Below, piece after piece: positions 8,941 through 17,161 of a DNA stretch of 64,000 nucleotides. How positions within the stretch are numbered: the stretch's first letter is position 1; the number at the start of each line of letters is the position of its first letter. Source of the stretch: JABDOU01 sp041609995 (lineage in GTDB: Bacteria; Actinomycetota; Acidimicrobiia; Spongiisociales; SHLN01); NCBI GenBank assembly GCA_041609995.1, contig JBFIPU010000002.1:34450-98449 (forward strand). The letters run 5' to 3'. The notes under the pieces were generated by a model. It searched no databases, was not told where the DNA came from, and saw only the letters and a list, made by a program, of their open reading frames with translations. Made by a program: the position numbers and the translations under genes.

Positions 8941-9930
8941 ATGGACGAAATGCCCGGCCCTGATAGCCCTCACCCCCCGCAGAAGACGATCGCGTCGGAG
9001 CTCGCCAAACCGTTTCGGCGTGTGCCCAACGTGACGTACGGGCCGATCTCGCTACGGTTCATGCGGCCGCTGGTCCGACATGCCGCCGGTTTGTTGATCC
9101 CCGACGTCGACCTCTCGGGCATTTCGATCGAGACGATTCCGACTCCGGGTACCACGGTGACGATGCGGGTCTACCGCCGCGTCGAGTCGAATGGATCCGT
9201 GCCGGTGGTTTTCTGGATTCATGGGGGCGGTTACATCATCGGCGACAACGAGGAAGATCGGTGGGCCAAGTTGTTCTGTGATACCGGGGATGTGGCGGTG
9301 ATCTCGGCCGGGTACCGGCTGGCGCCGGAGCATCCCTTTCCAGCGGCACTCGATGATCTCGTGGCCGCAGTCGAGTGGCTGCGCGATCACGGGGCCGGTC
9401 GCGGGCTCGATTCGGACCGAATCTGTATCGGCGGCGAGAGCGCCGGTGGCGGCCTGGCGGCCGCGCTGGTGCAGCAGCTCCACGACGCCGGCGTCCCCAT
9501 GAAAGGCCAGTTGCTGGTCTACCCGATGCTCGATGATCGAACCGCGGTCGATGAGGCGATCGACCGCAAAGAACACCTCGCCTGGAACAACGGATCGAAC
9601 CACTTTGGATGGTCGAGCTACCTCGGGGCAGAGCCCGGCCGTGACACGGTTCCGCAGTATGCGGTACCCGCCCGGCGGGAGGATCTGAGCGGTCTCCCGC
9701 CCGCCTGGATCGGTGTGGGCGACCTCGACCTGTTCCTCCGCGAGAACACGGCTTACGCCCGGCGGCTGCTCGAGGCCGACGTGCCGACCTCATTCGAGTT
9801 GGTCGAAGGAGCCCCGCACGGCTTCCCGAGCATCGTGCCCGGGGCGCAGCTGTCGCAAGCATTCACAGCCTCCGCCGCTTCGTTCGTGATGGATGTCCTC
9901 GACGTGGACGGCAGCAGCGACGATCGTTGA
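8941..9930 (+). CDS. Alpha/beta hydrolase, hormone-sensitive lipase (HSL/family IV) esterase
   Basis: A cytoplasmic esterase of about 329 residues. It shows the HSL-family oxyanion motif HGGGYIIGD, the nucleophile elbow GESAGGG, the catalytic Asp in VGDLDLF and the catalytic His in GAPHGF. Such enzymes hydrolyse short- to medium-chain carboxylic esters; the natural substrate cannot be inferred. The start is uncertain. GTG at 8866 is open but places a strong hairpin in the coding region, ATG at 8941 (MDEMPGPDSP) follows GGACGAAG, and ATG at 8950 is also possible. A short GC-rich hairpin overlaps the stop codon. Confidence 0.88.
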   Translation: MDEMPGPDSPHPPQKTIASELAKPFRRVPNVTYGPISLRFMRPLVRHAAGLLIPDVDLSGISIETIPTPGTTVTMRVYRRVESNGSVPVVFWIHGGGYIIGDNEEDRWAKLFCDTGDVAVISAGYRLAPEHPFPAALDDLVAAVEWLRDHGAGRGLDSDRICIGGESAGGGLAAALVQQLHDAGVPMKGQLLVYPMLDDRTAVDEAIDRKEHLAWNNGSNHFGWSSYLGAEPGRDTVPQYAVPARREDLSGLPPAWIGVGDLDLFLRENTAYARRLLEADVPTSFELVEGAPHGFPSIVPGAQLSQAFTASAASFVMDVLDVDGSSDDR

Positions 9931-9945
9931 GCCCCGGCAGGGGCT
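9930..9945 (+). terminator. Possible terminator hairpin after the esterase gene
   Basis: AGCCCC-GGCA-GGGGCT forms a 6-bp stem with a 4-nt loop that overlaps the last base of the stop codon. Only TT follows, so it is a weak candidate for a GC-type terminator. Confidence 0.35.
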
Positions 9946-10034
9946 TCCCGAATCCGTTCGAGTCTCAATCCAGATGGTGGCGGAAGCGTGGACCCGGCCT
10001 GGTAGGGTCGGTCGGCGTTGCGAGGAGGTGTCCG

Positions 10035-10397
10035 GTGCCAGGTGGATCCAAATATGAGGGGCCGGCCGAGAAGCTCGAGCAGTATGCCGCCGCAGTCGAG
10101 GAGAGCGAGAGCGGGGCGGAGGTGAAGGGCGCCAAGAACCCCTATACGTCGCGCAACGGGCACATGTTCAGCTTCCTGGCCGCCGATGGGACCATGGCGT
10201 TGCGACTCCCCGACGATTTGACGGATGAGTTCCGCTCACAGTACGACAGCGGGGACGTGATGCAGTACGGCGCCACCATGCGGGGCTACTCCTCGGTACC
10301 GGCCGAACTGCTGGCCGACACCGGCGAGGTGGCCGGCTGGTTCGACAAGTCGTGGAACTGGATCGGCACACTCCCACCCAAGCCGACCAAGAAGTAG
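10035..10397 (+). CDS. Hypothetical protein, possibly TfoX-N-like, 120 aa
   Basis: The GTG at 10035 is preceded by GAGGAGGTG 7-8 nt upstream, so the frame is well supported. The protein is soluble and opens with PGGSKYEGPAEKLEQYAAAV. It then has a beta-rich core with MFSFLAADGTMALRLPDDL and MRGYSSVPAELLAD, and ends in Trp-rich and Lys-rich sequence (SWNWIGTLPPKPTKK). The core recalls the TfoX N-terminal fold (a MFG-like strand followed by MALRL), but the match is short. Function unknown. Confidence 0.65.
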   Translation: MPGGSKYEGPAEKLEQYAAAVEESESGAEVKGAKNPYTSRNGHMFSFLAADGTMALRLPDDLTDEFRSQYDSGDVMQYGATMRGYSSVPAELLADTGEVAGWFDKSWNWIGTLPPKPTKK

Positions 10398-10490
10398 GAG
10401 TCCATTCGATCGCAGCGGGTAGAACCACGATCTGAGACCACACCCCTCCCCTGGCAACGAGCAGCAGTGATCACGTTGGGCGCTACCGAC

Positions 10491-12833
10491 TCAACCGGCG
10501 GTCAGCCAGATCGGATGTTCACGGAGGAAGATCTTGCTCCCGTCGTTCGCCGAGATCTCGAAGACCATCAGCGTGCCGACCTGGTCGAACGACACGTCGT
10601 AATCGACGGTGAAGGCGAACCGACCCCAGGCGGGGCCCCCTTCGGTCGTCATCGCAAACCCGGAGGCCAGCAGTGTTCCGTCGTTGTCGTAGAGCTCCCA
10701 GTCGAGGGCGGCCTCGAAGACGCGGGCGAGTCCGGTCACCTGCAGCGGTCGCCCGGCTGTGGCGAACCAGGCGGGTGTGTCGGCGAAGACCTCCGGGATG
10801 ATCCCGGTGTCATTGAAGTAATCGCGGTTGATGGTCTCACCGAGGACGATCCCCTCCCCCGAGAAGACGGTGATGGGGACGCCATCGATCGAATAGGCCA
10901 CCTCGGTGGTTTGGAGGGTCTGGGTGAGGGTGAAGGTCATCTGCGCCAGACGGGCGAACATCGTCGCAGACCCACCCCCCGACTCGAACTCCCCCGACAG
11001 GTCCACCTCGACCACGCCCGGGGCGGTGTGCTCGAGGCCGAGCAGGCGTGTGCCAGTTGGGATCTCGGTCCAAAGTGCCGGCGACCCGTTCATCTCGGCA
11101 ACGGTGGGCCCCTCCAATAATGCCGTGACGGTCGCTTCCAAGAGGTCGCCGTCTGCCGGCACGGTGCGCGTGACCGGAATGAGGAACGGCCCACCGTCGG
11201 GCTGGTCGTTCACGAAGTAGACCGATACGTTGCGCGTGGCGGCTAGGTCGAACGCTCCCGCCACCGGCCGGTGGGCGGCGGTTCCCCACCGGAAGCTGGT
11301 GGCTGCCTGAGAAGTCACATTGGCGCCCGACAGGTAGAACTGTGCCTCAGCAGGCCGGAACACGCCCACCGTATCGAGGCCGTCCGCATCCCAGTCCCCG
11401 GCCAGCACGACGTCCGAGGGTTCACCAAAGAAGAACTGGTGATCGGCGAATCCCGTGTCGAGGGTGTTGCGGAGATACGCAAACCCGGTCGTGTCGCGAT
11501 ACAGGCCGATGGTGTCAATGCCGTCGCCGTCGAAATCGCCCGCAAACGGTTCGTCGCCCGGCACCCCGAAGTAGAAGTCGAACTCGGCAACGCCGGTGTC
11601 CAGCGTGTTGCGGACGAAGACGCGATCGTTGCGGTAGATGGCGAGGGTGTCGCACCCGTCGTTGTCCCAATCCCCGGCGAGGGGAACATCCCCCGCCATC
11701 CCGTAGAAGAACTCGATGTCGGCCACGCCGAAGTCATTCGTGTTGCGCAGGTAGGCGAAGCCGTTGGAGGGGCGGAACATCCCAACGGTGTCGACCCCGT
11801 CACAGTCCCAGTCTCCCATGAGGGGGATGTCACCGCCGACCCCGTAGAAGAAGCTGGTGACATCTCCCGAAGCGTCGATCAGGCGCCACTCGGCGCTGTT
11901 GGGGTTGACGAGCGCCAGCGAGGTGCCTGGCACAGGCTGCCAGTCGGCCTCACTCCCCTCGACCGGGAGCGGGCCGAGGTCGGTGCCATTGGGCCGCACG
12001 CGAAACAGTTCGGACGTAGAGCCCGACACGTCGAAAAACGTGATCCACTCCCCGTCCGGTGACCAACGGGGATCGAACTTGCCTCCCCCTGCGGTCGTGA
12101 CCACGGAGGCGTTGTTGCCGTCGGCGTCGGCGACCCACACCTCATACCCGTCGAGGCCCGGCCCCGGCATCGTGAAAGTGAGCTTGCCTTCGTGGAACTC
12201 CGGTCCCAGCGCTGTGCCCGACAAGGGCAGGGCCGTATCGCCGGTCCCGTCGGGTTTGATGGTGTTGATGCCCGAAAACCCATCCGGCGCGAAGTAGTCA
12301 TAGGCCAGCAGGTCGGCCTGGTGGCTCCATGTGATCCGACCCGGGGCCAGCGTTCCTTCCAGCTGTACGAGCTGTCTTTCTACGCCGCTCCGTAGATCCA
12401 CGATCCAGTAAGCGGCCCCGTCCTCGGAAATCGAGCCGTAGGCAAGCTGTTGACCGTCGGGAGACCAGGCGGGGGAACCGATCTGGGTGTTGGCATTGAA
12501 GTTGACCCGTCGCTGATCGCTGCCGTCGGCATTCATCACGTACAGCTGCCACACGCCCCCATCCCGGTTTGAGACGAATGCAATGCGCTGACCGTCGGGT
12601 GAAAACACCGGCGCCCGGTTGGTGCCGGCCGTCAGAGGACCCAGCGGGTAATACGTATGGGTGAGCTGTCTCGCCTCCCCTGTTTCGAGGTCGGTCGTCC
12701 AGATCTCGCCGTCGATGACCGACACCACCAACCCGTTCTCCCCCGACGCGGTCGCCGCGAGGGCAGCCGCCGTCCCGATTGCCACCATCAGCGACACGAA
12801 CAAGCCCACCATGAACAGTCGTTTCCCGATCAC
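10491..12833 (-). CDS. Exported PD40 propeller / VCBS-repeat / GerMN / Gmad2 protein
   Basis: A 780-residue exported protein. A signal peptide (MIGKRLFMVGLFVSLMVAIG, then AALAATA) precedes a TolB-like PD40 propeller of about 280 residues with repeated SPDGQRIAF, SPDGQQLAY and SPDGEWITF blades. From about residue 325 come five units of about 47 residues carrying GDWDCDGVDTVG, GDWDNDGCDTLA, GDFDGDGIDTIG and GDWDADGLDTVG. These are Ca-binding-like FG-GAP/VCBS repeats; the fifth is degenerate. About residues 550-670 form a GerMN domain (LLEGPTVAEMNGSPALWTEI, VVEVDLSGEF). The last 100 residues form a Gmad2 domain (VTGLARVFEAALDWELYD). GerMN/Gmad2 pairs occur in exported actinobacterial proteins and in spore-germination proteins. 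The function, perhaps cell-envelope binding or sensing, is unknown. Confidence 0.82.
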   Translation of the reverse strand: MIGKRLFMVGLFVSLMVAIGTAAALAATASGENGLVVSVIDGEIWTTDLETGEARQLTHTYYPLGPLTAGTNRAPVFSPDGQRIAFVSNRDGGVWQLYVMNADGSDQRRVNFNANTQIGSPAWSPDGQQLAYGSISEDGAAYWIVDLRSGVERQLVQLEGTLAPGRITWSHQADLLAYDYFAPDGFSGINTIKPDGTGDTALPLSGTALGPEFHEGKLTFTMPGPGLDGYEVWVADADGNNASVVTTAGGGKFDPRWSPDGEWITFFDVSGSTSELFRVRPNGTDLGPLPVEGSEADWQPVPGTSLALVNPNSAEWRLIDASGDVTSFFYGVGGDIPLMGDWDCDGVDTVGMFRPSNGFAYLRNTNDFGVADIEFFYGMAGDVPLAGDWDNDGCDTLAIYRNDRVFVRNTLDTGVAEFDFYFGVPGDEPFAGDFDGDGIDTIGLYRDTTGFAYLRNTLDTGFADHQFFFGEPSDVVLAGDWDADGLDTVGVFRPAEAQFYLSGANVTSQAATSFRWGTAAHRPVAGAFDLAATRNVSVYFVNDQPDGGPFLIPVTRTVPADGDLLEATVTALLEGPTVAEMNGSPALWTEIPTGTRLLGLEHTAPGVVEVDLSGEFESGGGSATMFARLAQMTFTLTQTLQTTEVAYSIDGVPITVFSGEGIVLGETINRDYFNDTGIIPEVFADTPAWFATAGRPLQVTGLARVFEAALDWELYDNDGTLLASGFAMTTEGGPAWGRFAFTVDYDVSFDQVGTLMVFEISANDGSKIFLREHPIWLTAG

Positions 12834-12995
12834 GTGCCCCTCTTCTGATCGACCTCATTCGATCCTACCGGTGGTTCCCAGCCACGGCTCTCTGACTCGA
12901 AATCGACGTTTTCGGGAGCGGGAGCGCGTTCATCTGTAGACCTGCCCTGCCTCCGCCAGCGTCGCCCGTGGTCCGAGTGGGCGAGAGAGGACGAC

Positions 12996-13095
12996 ATGCC
13001 GACCAGAGATTCTTACGACCATGGGATCCCATCGTGGGTGGACCTCGGGACCACCGACGTCGATGGGGCCAAGGACTTCTACACGGCTTTGTCCC
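12996..13095 (+). pseudogene. Truncated VOC/glyoxalase-family gene remnant
   Basis: An ATG at 12996 behind AGAGGACG opens a frame reading PSWVDLGTTDVDGAKDFYTAL. This is the characteristic first beta-alpha segment of actinobacterial VOC (glyoxalase/bleomycin-resistance) proteins. After about 32 codons similarity ends abruptly and the frame becomes Arg/Gly-rich noise. The rest of the two VOC modules (over 200 residues) is absent, and a convergent gene ends at 13144. This is best read as a 3'-deleted relic. I see no frameshifted continuation. The remainder of 12834-13143 holds nothing else recognisable. Confidence 0.6.
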
Positions 13096-13143
13096 GTCAG
13101 GACCGGGGAGCCCGACAGCACCGGGGAGTAGGAGCCGATCTGG

Positions 13144-13347
13144 TCAGGCGTTCTCCGACGCGGCCATCAACTCGAGCCGCCGCCGGATGTGCTCGCGCGT
13201 CATGTAGGCGCTGACCAGCTCGTCGTGGGCGGCCCGGGTCGCCGGCCGACTGAGCTGAACGGTGTCGAGCACCTCGTTGAGCTGGCGAATTCGTGCTTCC
13301 ACGTACGCCAGCCGTGCATTGACCCGCTCTTGGGGAATCGAGCTCAT
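13144..13347 (-). CDS. Small coiled-coil hypothetical protein, 67 aa
   Basis: A short, charged, almost fully alpha-helical protein (ERVNARLAYVEARIRQLNEV, REHIRRRLELMAASENA) with heptad-like spacing that suggests a coiled coil. It has no known family or enzyme motif. It lies 59 bp downstream of ppk2 on the same strand, beyond a hairpin, and could be the last gene of that run. Confidence 0.55.
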   Translation of the reverse strand: MSSIPQERVNARLAYVEARIRQLNEVLDTVQLSRPATRAAHDELVSAYMTREHIRRRLELMAASENA

Positions 13348-13386
13348 GGACTCGATGGTAGACCGGGAGAAGACGACGACAGTGGG

Positions 13387-13404
13387 GGTCCGCCCTGGCG
13401 GACC
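13387..13404 (-). terminator. Hairpin just downstream of ppk2
   Basis: GGTCCGCC and GGCGGACC form an 8-bp GC stem around 2 nt, starting 3 nt after the ppk2 stop on the minus strand. There is no T-run, so it may act as an mRNA end stabiliser or weak terminator. Confidence 0.4.
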
Positions 13405-13406
13405 GT

Positions 13407-14312
13407 CTACTGTGTGAATTTGCCCTTCCGGATGCGATCCCGGCGCATGTTCCCCAGCTCGACCGCGCCGTCCAAAACGACCTCCGGGTCCGGCATGTAG
13501 TCGAGATCCGGGTTGCGGTCTTCATAGGGAACCGAGTTGAGGAGCACCTTGATGGCGTTGAGGCGAGCCCGACGCTTGTCCTCAGACCTGATGATGGTCC
13601 AGGGAGCCATCGACGTGTGCGTGCGTTTCAGCATCGCGTATTTCAGCTCGGTGAAATCGTCCCAGTGCTCTTGCGCCTGAACGTCGATTTCGCTCAGCTT
13701 CCACTGGCGCAAGGGGTCGTCCCGCCGCCGCTCGAAGCGCCGGGCCTGTTCGTCTTTGGTCACGCTGAAGTAGAGCTTGACGAGCACGGTGCCCTGCCGC
13801 ACCAGGTCTTTCTCGAATCCCACTACGCCCCGCATGAAGTCCTCGTATTCGGTATCCGTGCAGAAGCCGAACACCTTCTCCACGATCGCCCGGTTGTACC
13901 AGCTGCGGTCGAACAAGACCATCTCTCCCCCCCGCGGAAACTCGGTGACATAGCGCTGGAAGTACCACTGGGTGTTTTGCTCCTCTGTCGGCTTGCCGAG
14001 CGCGACCACCCGGTAGTGCTTCACATTCATATAGCGCGTCACACGCCGCAGCGTCCCGCCCTTGCCGGCTGCGTCCCGGCCTTCGAACAGAACGATCATG
14101 CGGCGCCCGCTCGCCTCCAGGTAGCGCTGCAGCTTCAGCAGCTCGACCTGGAATGGTCGGATGGTCTCTTCGGCGCTGAGCTTCTTCAGGGCGCGCCTGG
14201 CGTCGACGCGAAGCGCTCCTACTTCTTCCTGCAATTCCAGGTGCTGGGTGATCAGCTTTGACAGAGACATCGTCTCGTCACCAACCACCACCTGGGGATC
14301 GTCGTCCGCCAT
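13407..14312 (-). CDS. ppk2: Polyphosphate kinase 2 family protein
   Basis: A soluble kinase of about 301 residues that moves phosphate between polyphosphate and nucleoside di- or monophosphates. The P-loop reads EGRDAAGKGG (near residue 75). The conserved PPK2 segments RYVTEFPRGGEMVLFDRSWY and KLYFSVTKDEQARRF follow, with RSWYNR marking the Walker B/lid region. Length and a single domain fit class I (NDP-preferring) enzymes. The ATG at 14310-14312 (MADDDPQVVVGDE) follows GGAG; an upstream start at 14387 would overlap the preceding gene. It follows the BrkB-like gene by 58 bp on the same strand. The class assignment is an inference. Confidence 0.92.
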   Translation of the reverse strand: MADDDPQVVVGDETMSLSKLITQHLELQEEVGALRVDARRALKKLSAEETIRPFQVELLKLQRYLEASGRRMIVLFEGRDAAGKGGTLRRVTRYMNVKHYRVVALGKPTEEQNTQWYFQRYVTEFPRGGEMVLFDRSWYNRAIVEKVFGFCTDTEYEDFMRGVVGFEKDLVRQGTVLVKLYFSVTKDEQARRFERRRDDPLRQWKLSEIDVQAQEHWDDFTELKYAMLKRTHTSMAPWTIIRSEDKRRARLNAIKVLLNSVPYEDRNPDLDYMPDPEVVLDGAVELGNMRRDRIRKGKFTQ

Positions 14313-14370
14313 GGACTCCAAGGTACCATCCCGCCGCCGGCAGGGCCATTCGATTCTGCGCCGTGCTGCG

Positions 14371-15402
14371 CTATCTCCGACGGCCAAACCACCCGATCGC
14401 GACGCCTACGAGCACGGCCAGTACCCCTTTGTCCCGAACGGACGCAGCGGGGCGAGAAGGGCGGGCGTCGGGCCGGGCGGCGACCGGCGGCTGGATGTGC
14501 CGGTCCTTCACTTCGCGTTCGTCCGGCTGGACGATGTCGCCGTGCTCCAGATAGTCGCTATAAACCTTGGTCACCTCGGCCCCGAACACGAACACGAGCC
14601 ACATCAGGTTGAAGAAGAAGAGCAAAACCGCCACCCCGCCCAGTGCCCCGAGTGTTCCGGTGGTTCCGGCCTGGCTGAGATAGATGCCGACGCCGAACGC
14701 CGCCGCCAGGCCGGCGATGGCTGTGGCGCCGCCGCCTCGAATGGCTGCCTTCCAGGGGATGGTGATCGACGTGAGGCCTTGGAACGTCAAGCCCACGACG
14801 ACGCTCAGCATCAGCAACGAGACAACGGGCACCCCGAACTGCACGACCGGCCGCAGCCACGACAAAGCGCCGGGCAGTAGCGACGCCAGCCAGCCGATCG
14901 CGCCGACCGCCAGCACCGGTACCAGCACCAGCACCGCCAATATCAGGGCGGACACCAGGGCGATCCCCCGTTTGATGAGCCATCCCGTAACGCCCGACGG
15001 TCGCTTGTCCTGCGGAACGTGAAACAGGGCGTTCAAGACCCCCTGGACTTGCTGAAAGATGCCCGAGGCCGAGAACGCCGCCAGCACCAGACCGATTCCG
15101 AGTGCGCCGCCCCGCTGTTCCCGTACAGTCTCGAGAAGGTCGCCGATTATGGAGCCGATCTCGTCGCCGGCCACGGCCGCCACCTGATCGACCACCTCGT
15201 TGACCGCCGAGGGCTCGTCGAACACGAAGCCGGCGATCGCCACCATCAAGAACAGCGCCGGTACCAGGGCGAATACGGAGTAGTAGGTGAGGGCGGCGGC
15301 CTGCCGGCCGCCGTTATCGACGCCGAATTCCTTGCCGGCTGCCTTCAGCATCTCGAACACCTGGCGGGGCGTCAGTCGCCGGGTGCGCTGGTCAGCGGCC
15401 AC
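14371..15402 (-). CDS. YihY/BrkB-family inner membrane protein
   Basis: A 343-residue integral membrane protein with about six helices. Diagnostic segments are GGRQAAALTYYSVFALVPALF after the first amphipathic helix, the GIFQQVQGVLNALFHVP loop and LLFFFNLMWLVFVFGAEV near the last helices. These define the YihY/UPF0761 family, once mislabelled ribonuclease BN, whose role is not settled. A Pro/Arg tail and a final short hydrophobic segment (VLAVLVGVAIGWFGRRR) extend past the usual end. The ATG overlaps the end of the AtuA-like gene by 11 bp, so it is part of the same transcript. Confidence 0.88.
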   Translation of the reverse strand: MAADQRTRRLTPRQVFEMLKAAGKEFGVDNGGRQAAALTYYSVFALVPALFLMVAIAGFVFDEPSAVNEVVDQVAAVAGDEIGSIIGDLLETVREQRGGALGIGLVLAAFSASGIFQQVQGVLNALFHVPQDKRPSGVTGWLIKRGIALVSALILAVLVLVPVLAVGAIGWLASLLPGALSWLRPVVQFGVPVVSLLMLSVVVGLTFQGLTSITIPWKAAIRGGGATAIAGLAAAFGVGIYLSQAGTTGTLGALGGVAVLLFFFNLMWLVFVFGAEVTKVYSDYLEHGDIVQPDEREVKDRHIQPPVAARPDARPSRPAASVRDKGVLAVLVGVAIGWFGRRR

Positions 15403-17161
15403 GAATCAACACCTCCGGTATCGGTGCGGTACGAGCCCGGAGCCATTCACCCAGGCTCTTTGCCTGGGCATCCTGGCGGGTAGCGGCCGCCACGCCTTCT
15501 TGCAGTAGGCCGCGGATGACGAAATTCAGTGCACGTAAGTTGGGTAGACGGTAGCGCTCGATCACCAGGTCCGCTGTCTCCGGTAACAGCTCTCGCAACC
15601 GGTAGGTGGTGAGGAAGCCGTCGAGCCAGACGAACGCCGGATCCGAACGGGTGAACACACCGAGGTTGGCGTCTCCCCCCTTGTCGCCCGACCGGGTCCC
15701 GATCACGCGTCCGAGGGCCGCTTCCACCGTCGGACCCGTGGGCGCCGCGTCTTGCGGTTCCGGGGGCGCAACGATCACGACACGGCCTGGGGGCGCCTCC
15801 GATCCGACTTCGAACGACTGACCGCCAATCGCAACCTGGGCAGGTACGTGCTCAGCCGAAATCAGCGCCGGGCGAAACACCCCGAAGGGCTCGCCGTCAC
15901 CGGGACGGCCGCTCAGGGCGTACATGCCGGGGATCGAGGCCAGGAACGTCTGGACGACGGCGTCGGAAAAAGCGCGCCCCACCTTGTCGGCGTCGGCGTC
16001 TTTGACCGTCAACCTCCAGCTGGCAGTCGCTCGCTCGTTGGTGTCGGGGTCCGGGTGTTCGGTGCGCACGACCTGGCTGGAGACGACGTCGAAGTCCGCC
16101 GGGTCGAGTGGACAGCGGTCCCAGAAAGAGGCCTGGACGAACTCCGCTTTTTCGGCGATGTCGAGCCCGGTGAGCGCGATGGAGAACGAGTTGCGGTACC
16201 CGCCCAATTCGTTGATCCCGACCTTGAGCGTCGGCGGCGGCGGTTCGCCCTTGACGCCGGAGATCAAGACGCGGTCGTGGTCGATGTGGTCCAGAGAGAT
16301 GGTGTCGAAACGGGCAGTGACATCAGGACCTGGGTAGGCAGGGGCACCGATCTCGTAGAGCAGCTGAGAGGTGACCGTGCCGATGTTGATCGCTCCCCCG
16401 GTTCCGTGGTGTTTGCCGATCACGCTGGTGCCGTCGGCCGCTACGTCCGCCCAGGGAAACCCGAAGCGGGCACGCGCCGGGTCGGCGTATCCTTCGATCT
16501 CGGTGAAGAACGAATAGTTCCCACCGGTCGCCTGCGTCGAACACTCGAGGACATGGCCGGCCACCACCCCTCCCGCCAACGCATCCCAATCGTCACGCCG
16601 CCACCCATGGTGCCAGGCGGCCGGCCCGCACACCACGGCCGCGTCCGTCACCCGTCCGGAGATCACGATGTCCGCCCCCCGTTCCAGCGCGTCGACGATT
16701 CCCCAGCAACCGAGGTAGGCGTTGGCCGTGAGATAGCGATCCGGATCGCCCAGGCCAGAGTCCTCGTCGAACGGTTCGAGAAACGGGGCGAGCTCGGCCA
16801 AGCGAGGCATCAGGTCGTCGCCGGAAACAGTGGCGATGGACGGGCTCAAACCGAGCTGATCTGCCACCAATGCCACCGCCTCGGCACACCCGGCCGGGTC
16901 GAGGCCGCCCGCATTGGAGACGACCTTGATCCCCCGTTCCAGGCAATCGGCCATGACCTCGCCCATCTGCGCCACGAACGTGCGGGCGTATCCGCCCCCC
17001 GGGTGCTTGGCCCGTGTGCGGGACAGGATCAGCATGGTGAGCTCGGCCAGCCAATCCCCGGTGAGAACATCGATCGGGCCGCCGGTCACCATCTCGCGAG
17101 CGGCCGACAGCCGGTCGCCGTAATAACCCGAGCAGTTGGCGATCCGAATCGGATCAGCCAC
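15392..17161 (-). CDS. AtuA-like (DUF1446) protein of acyl-CoA carboxylase clusters
   Basis: A cytoplasmic protein of 589 residues with the DUF1446 domain: IRIANCSGYYGDRLSAAREM at the N-terminus, then DVLTGDWLAELTM, VVSNAGGLDPAGCAEAV, DIVISGRVTDAAVVCGP and TGGNYSFFTEIEGY. A C-terminal AtuA-like ferredoxin-fold domain carries TRSGDKGGDANLGVFTR. AtuA is needed for acyclic terpene (citronellol/geraniol) use in Pseudomonas, but its reaction is unknown. The GTG at 17161 overlaps the stop of the biotin carboxylase gene by 8 bp, and the 3' end overlaps the BrkB-like gene. Fixed coupling to an acyl-CoA carboxylase is typical of the family. Confidence 0.88.
   Translation of the reverse strand: MADPIRIANCSGYYGDRLSAAREMVTGGPIDVLTGDWLAELTMLILSRTRAKHPGGGYARTFVAQMGEVMADCLERGIKVVSNAGGLDPAGCAEAVALVADQLGLSPSIATVSGDDLMPRLAELAPFLEPFDEDSGLGDPDRYLTANAYLGCWGIVDALERGADIVISGRVTDAAVVCGPAAWHHGWRRDDWDALAGGVVAGHVLECSTQATGGNYSFFTEIEGYADPARARFGFPWADVAADGTSVIGKHHGTGGAINIGTVTSQLLYEIGAPAYPGPDVTARFDTISLDHIDHDRVLISGVKGEPPPPTLKVGINELGGYRNSFSIALTGLDIAEKAEFVQASFWDRCPLDPADFDVVSSQVVRTEHPDPDTNERATASWRLTVKDADADKVGRAFSDAVVQTFLASIPGMYALSGRPGDGEPFGVFRPALISAEHVPAQVAIGGQSFEVGSEAPPGRVVIVAPPEPQDAAPTGPTVEAALGRVIGTRSGDKGGDANLGVFTRSDPAFVWLDGFLTTYRLRELLPETADLVIERYRLPNLRALNFVIRGLLQEGVAAATRQDAQAKSLGEWLRARTAPIPEVLIRGR

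Noticed and set aside
9948..9985. GTTCGAGTCT stretch resembling a tRNA T-arm
   Set aside because: No matching acceptor, D or anticodon arms fold around it.
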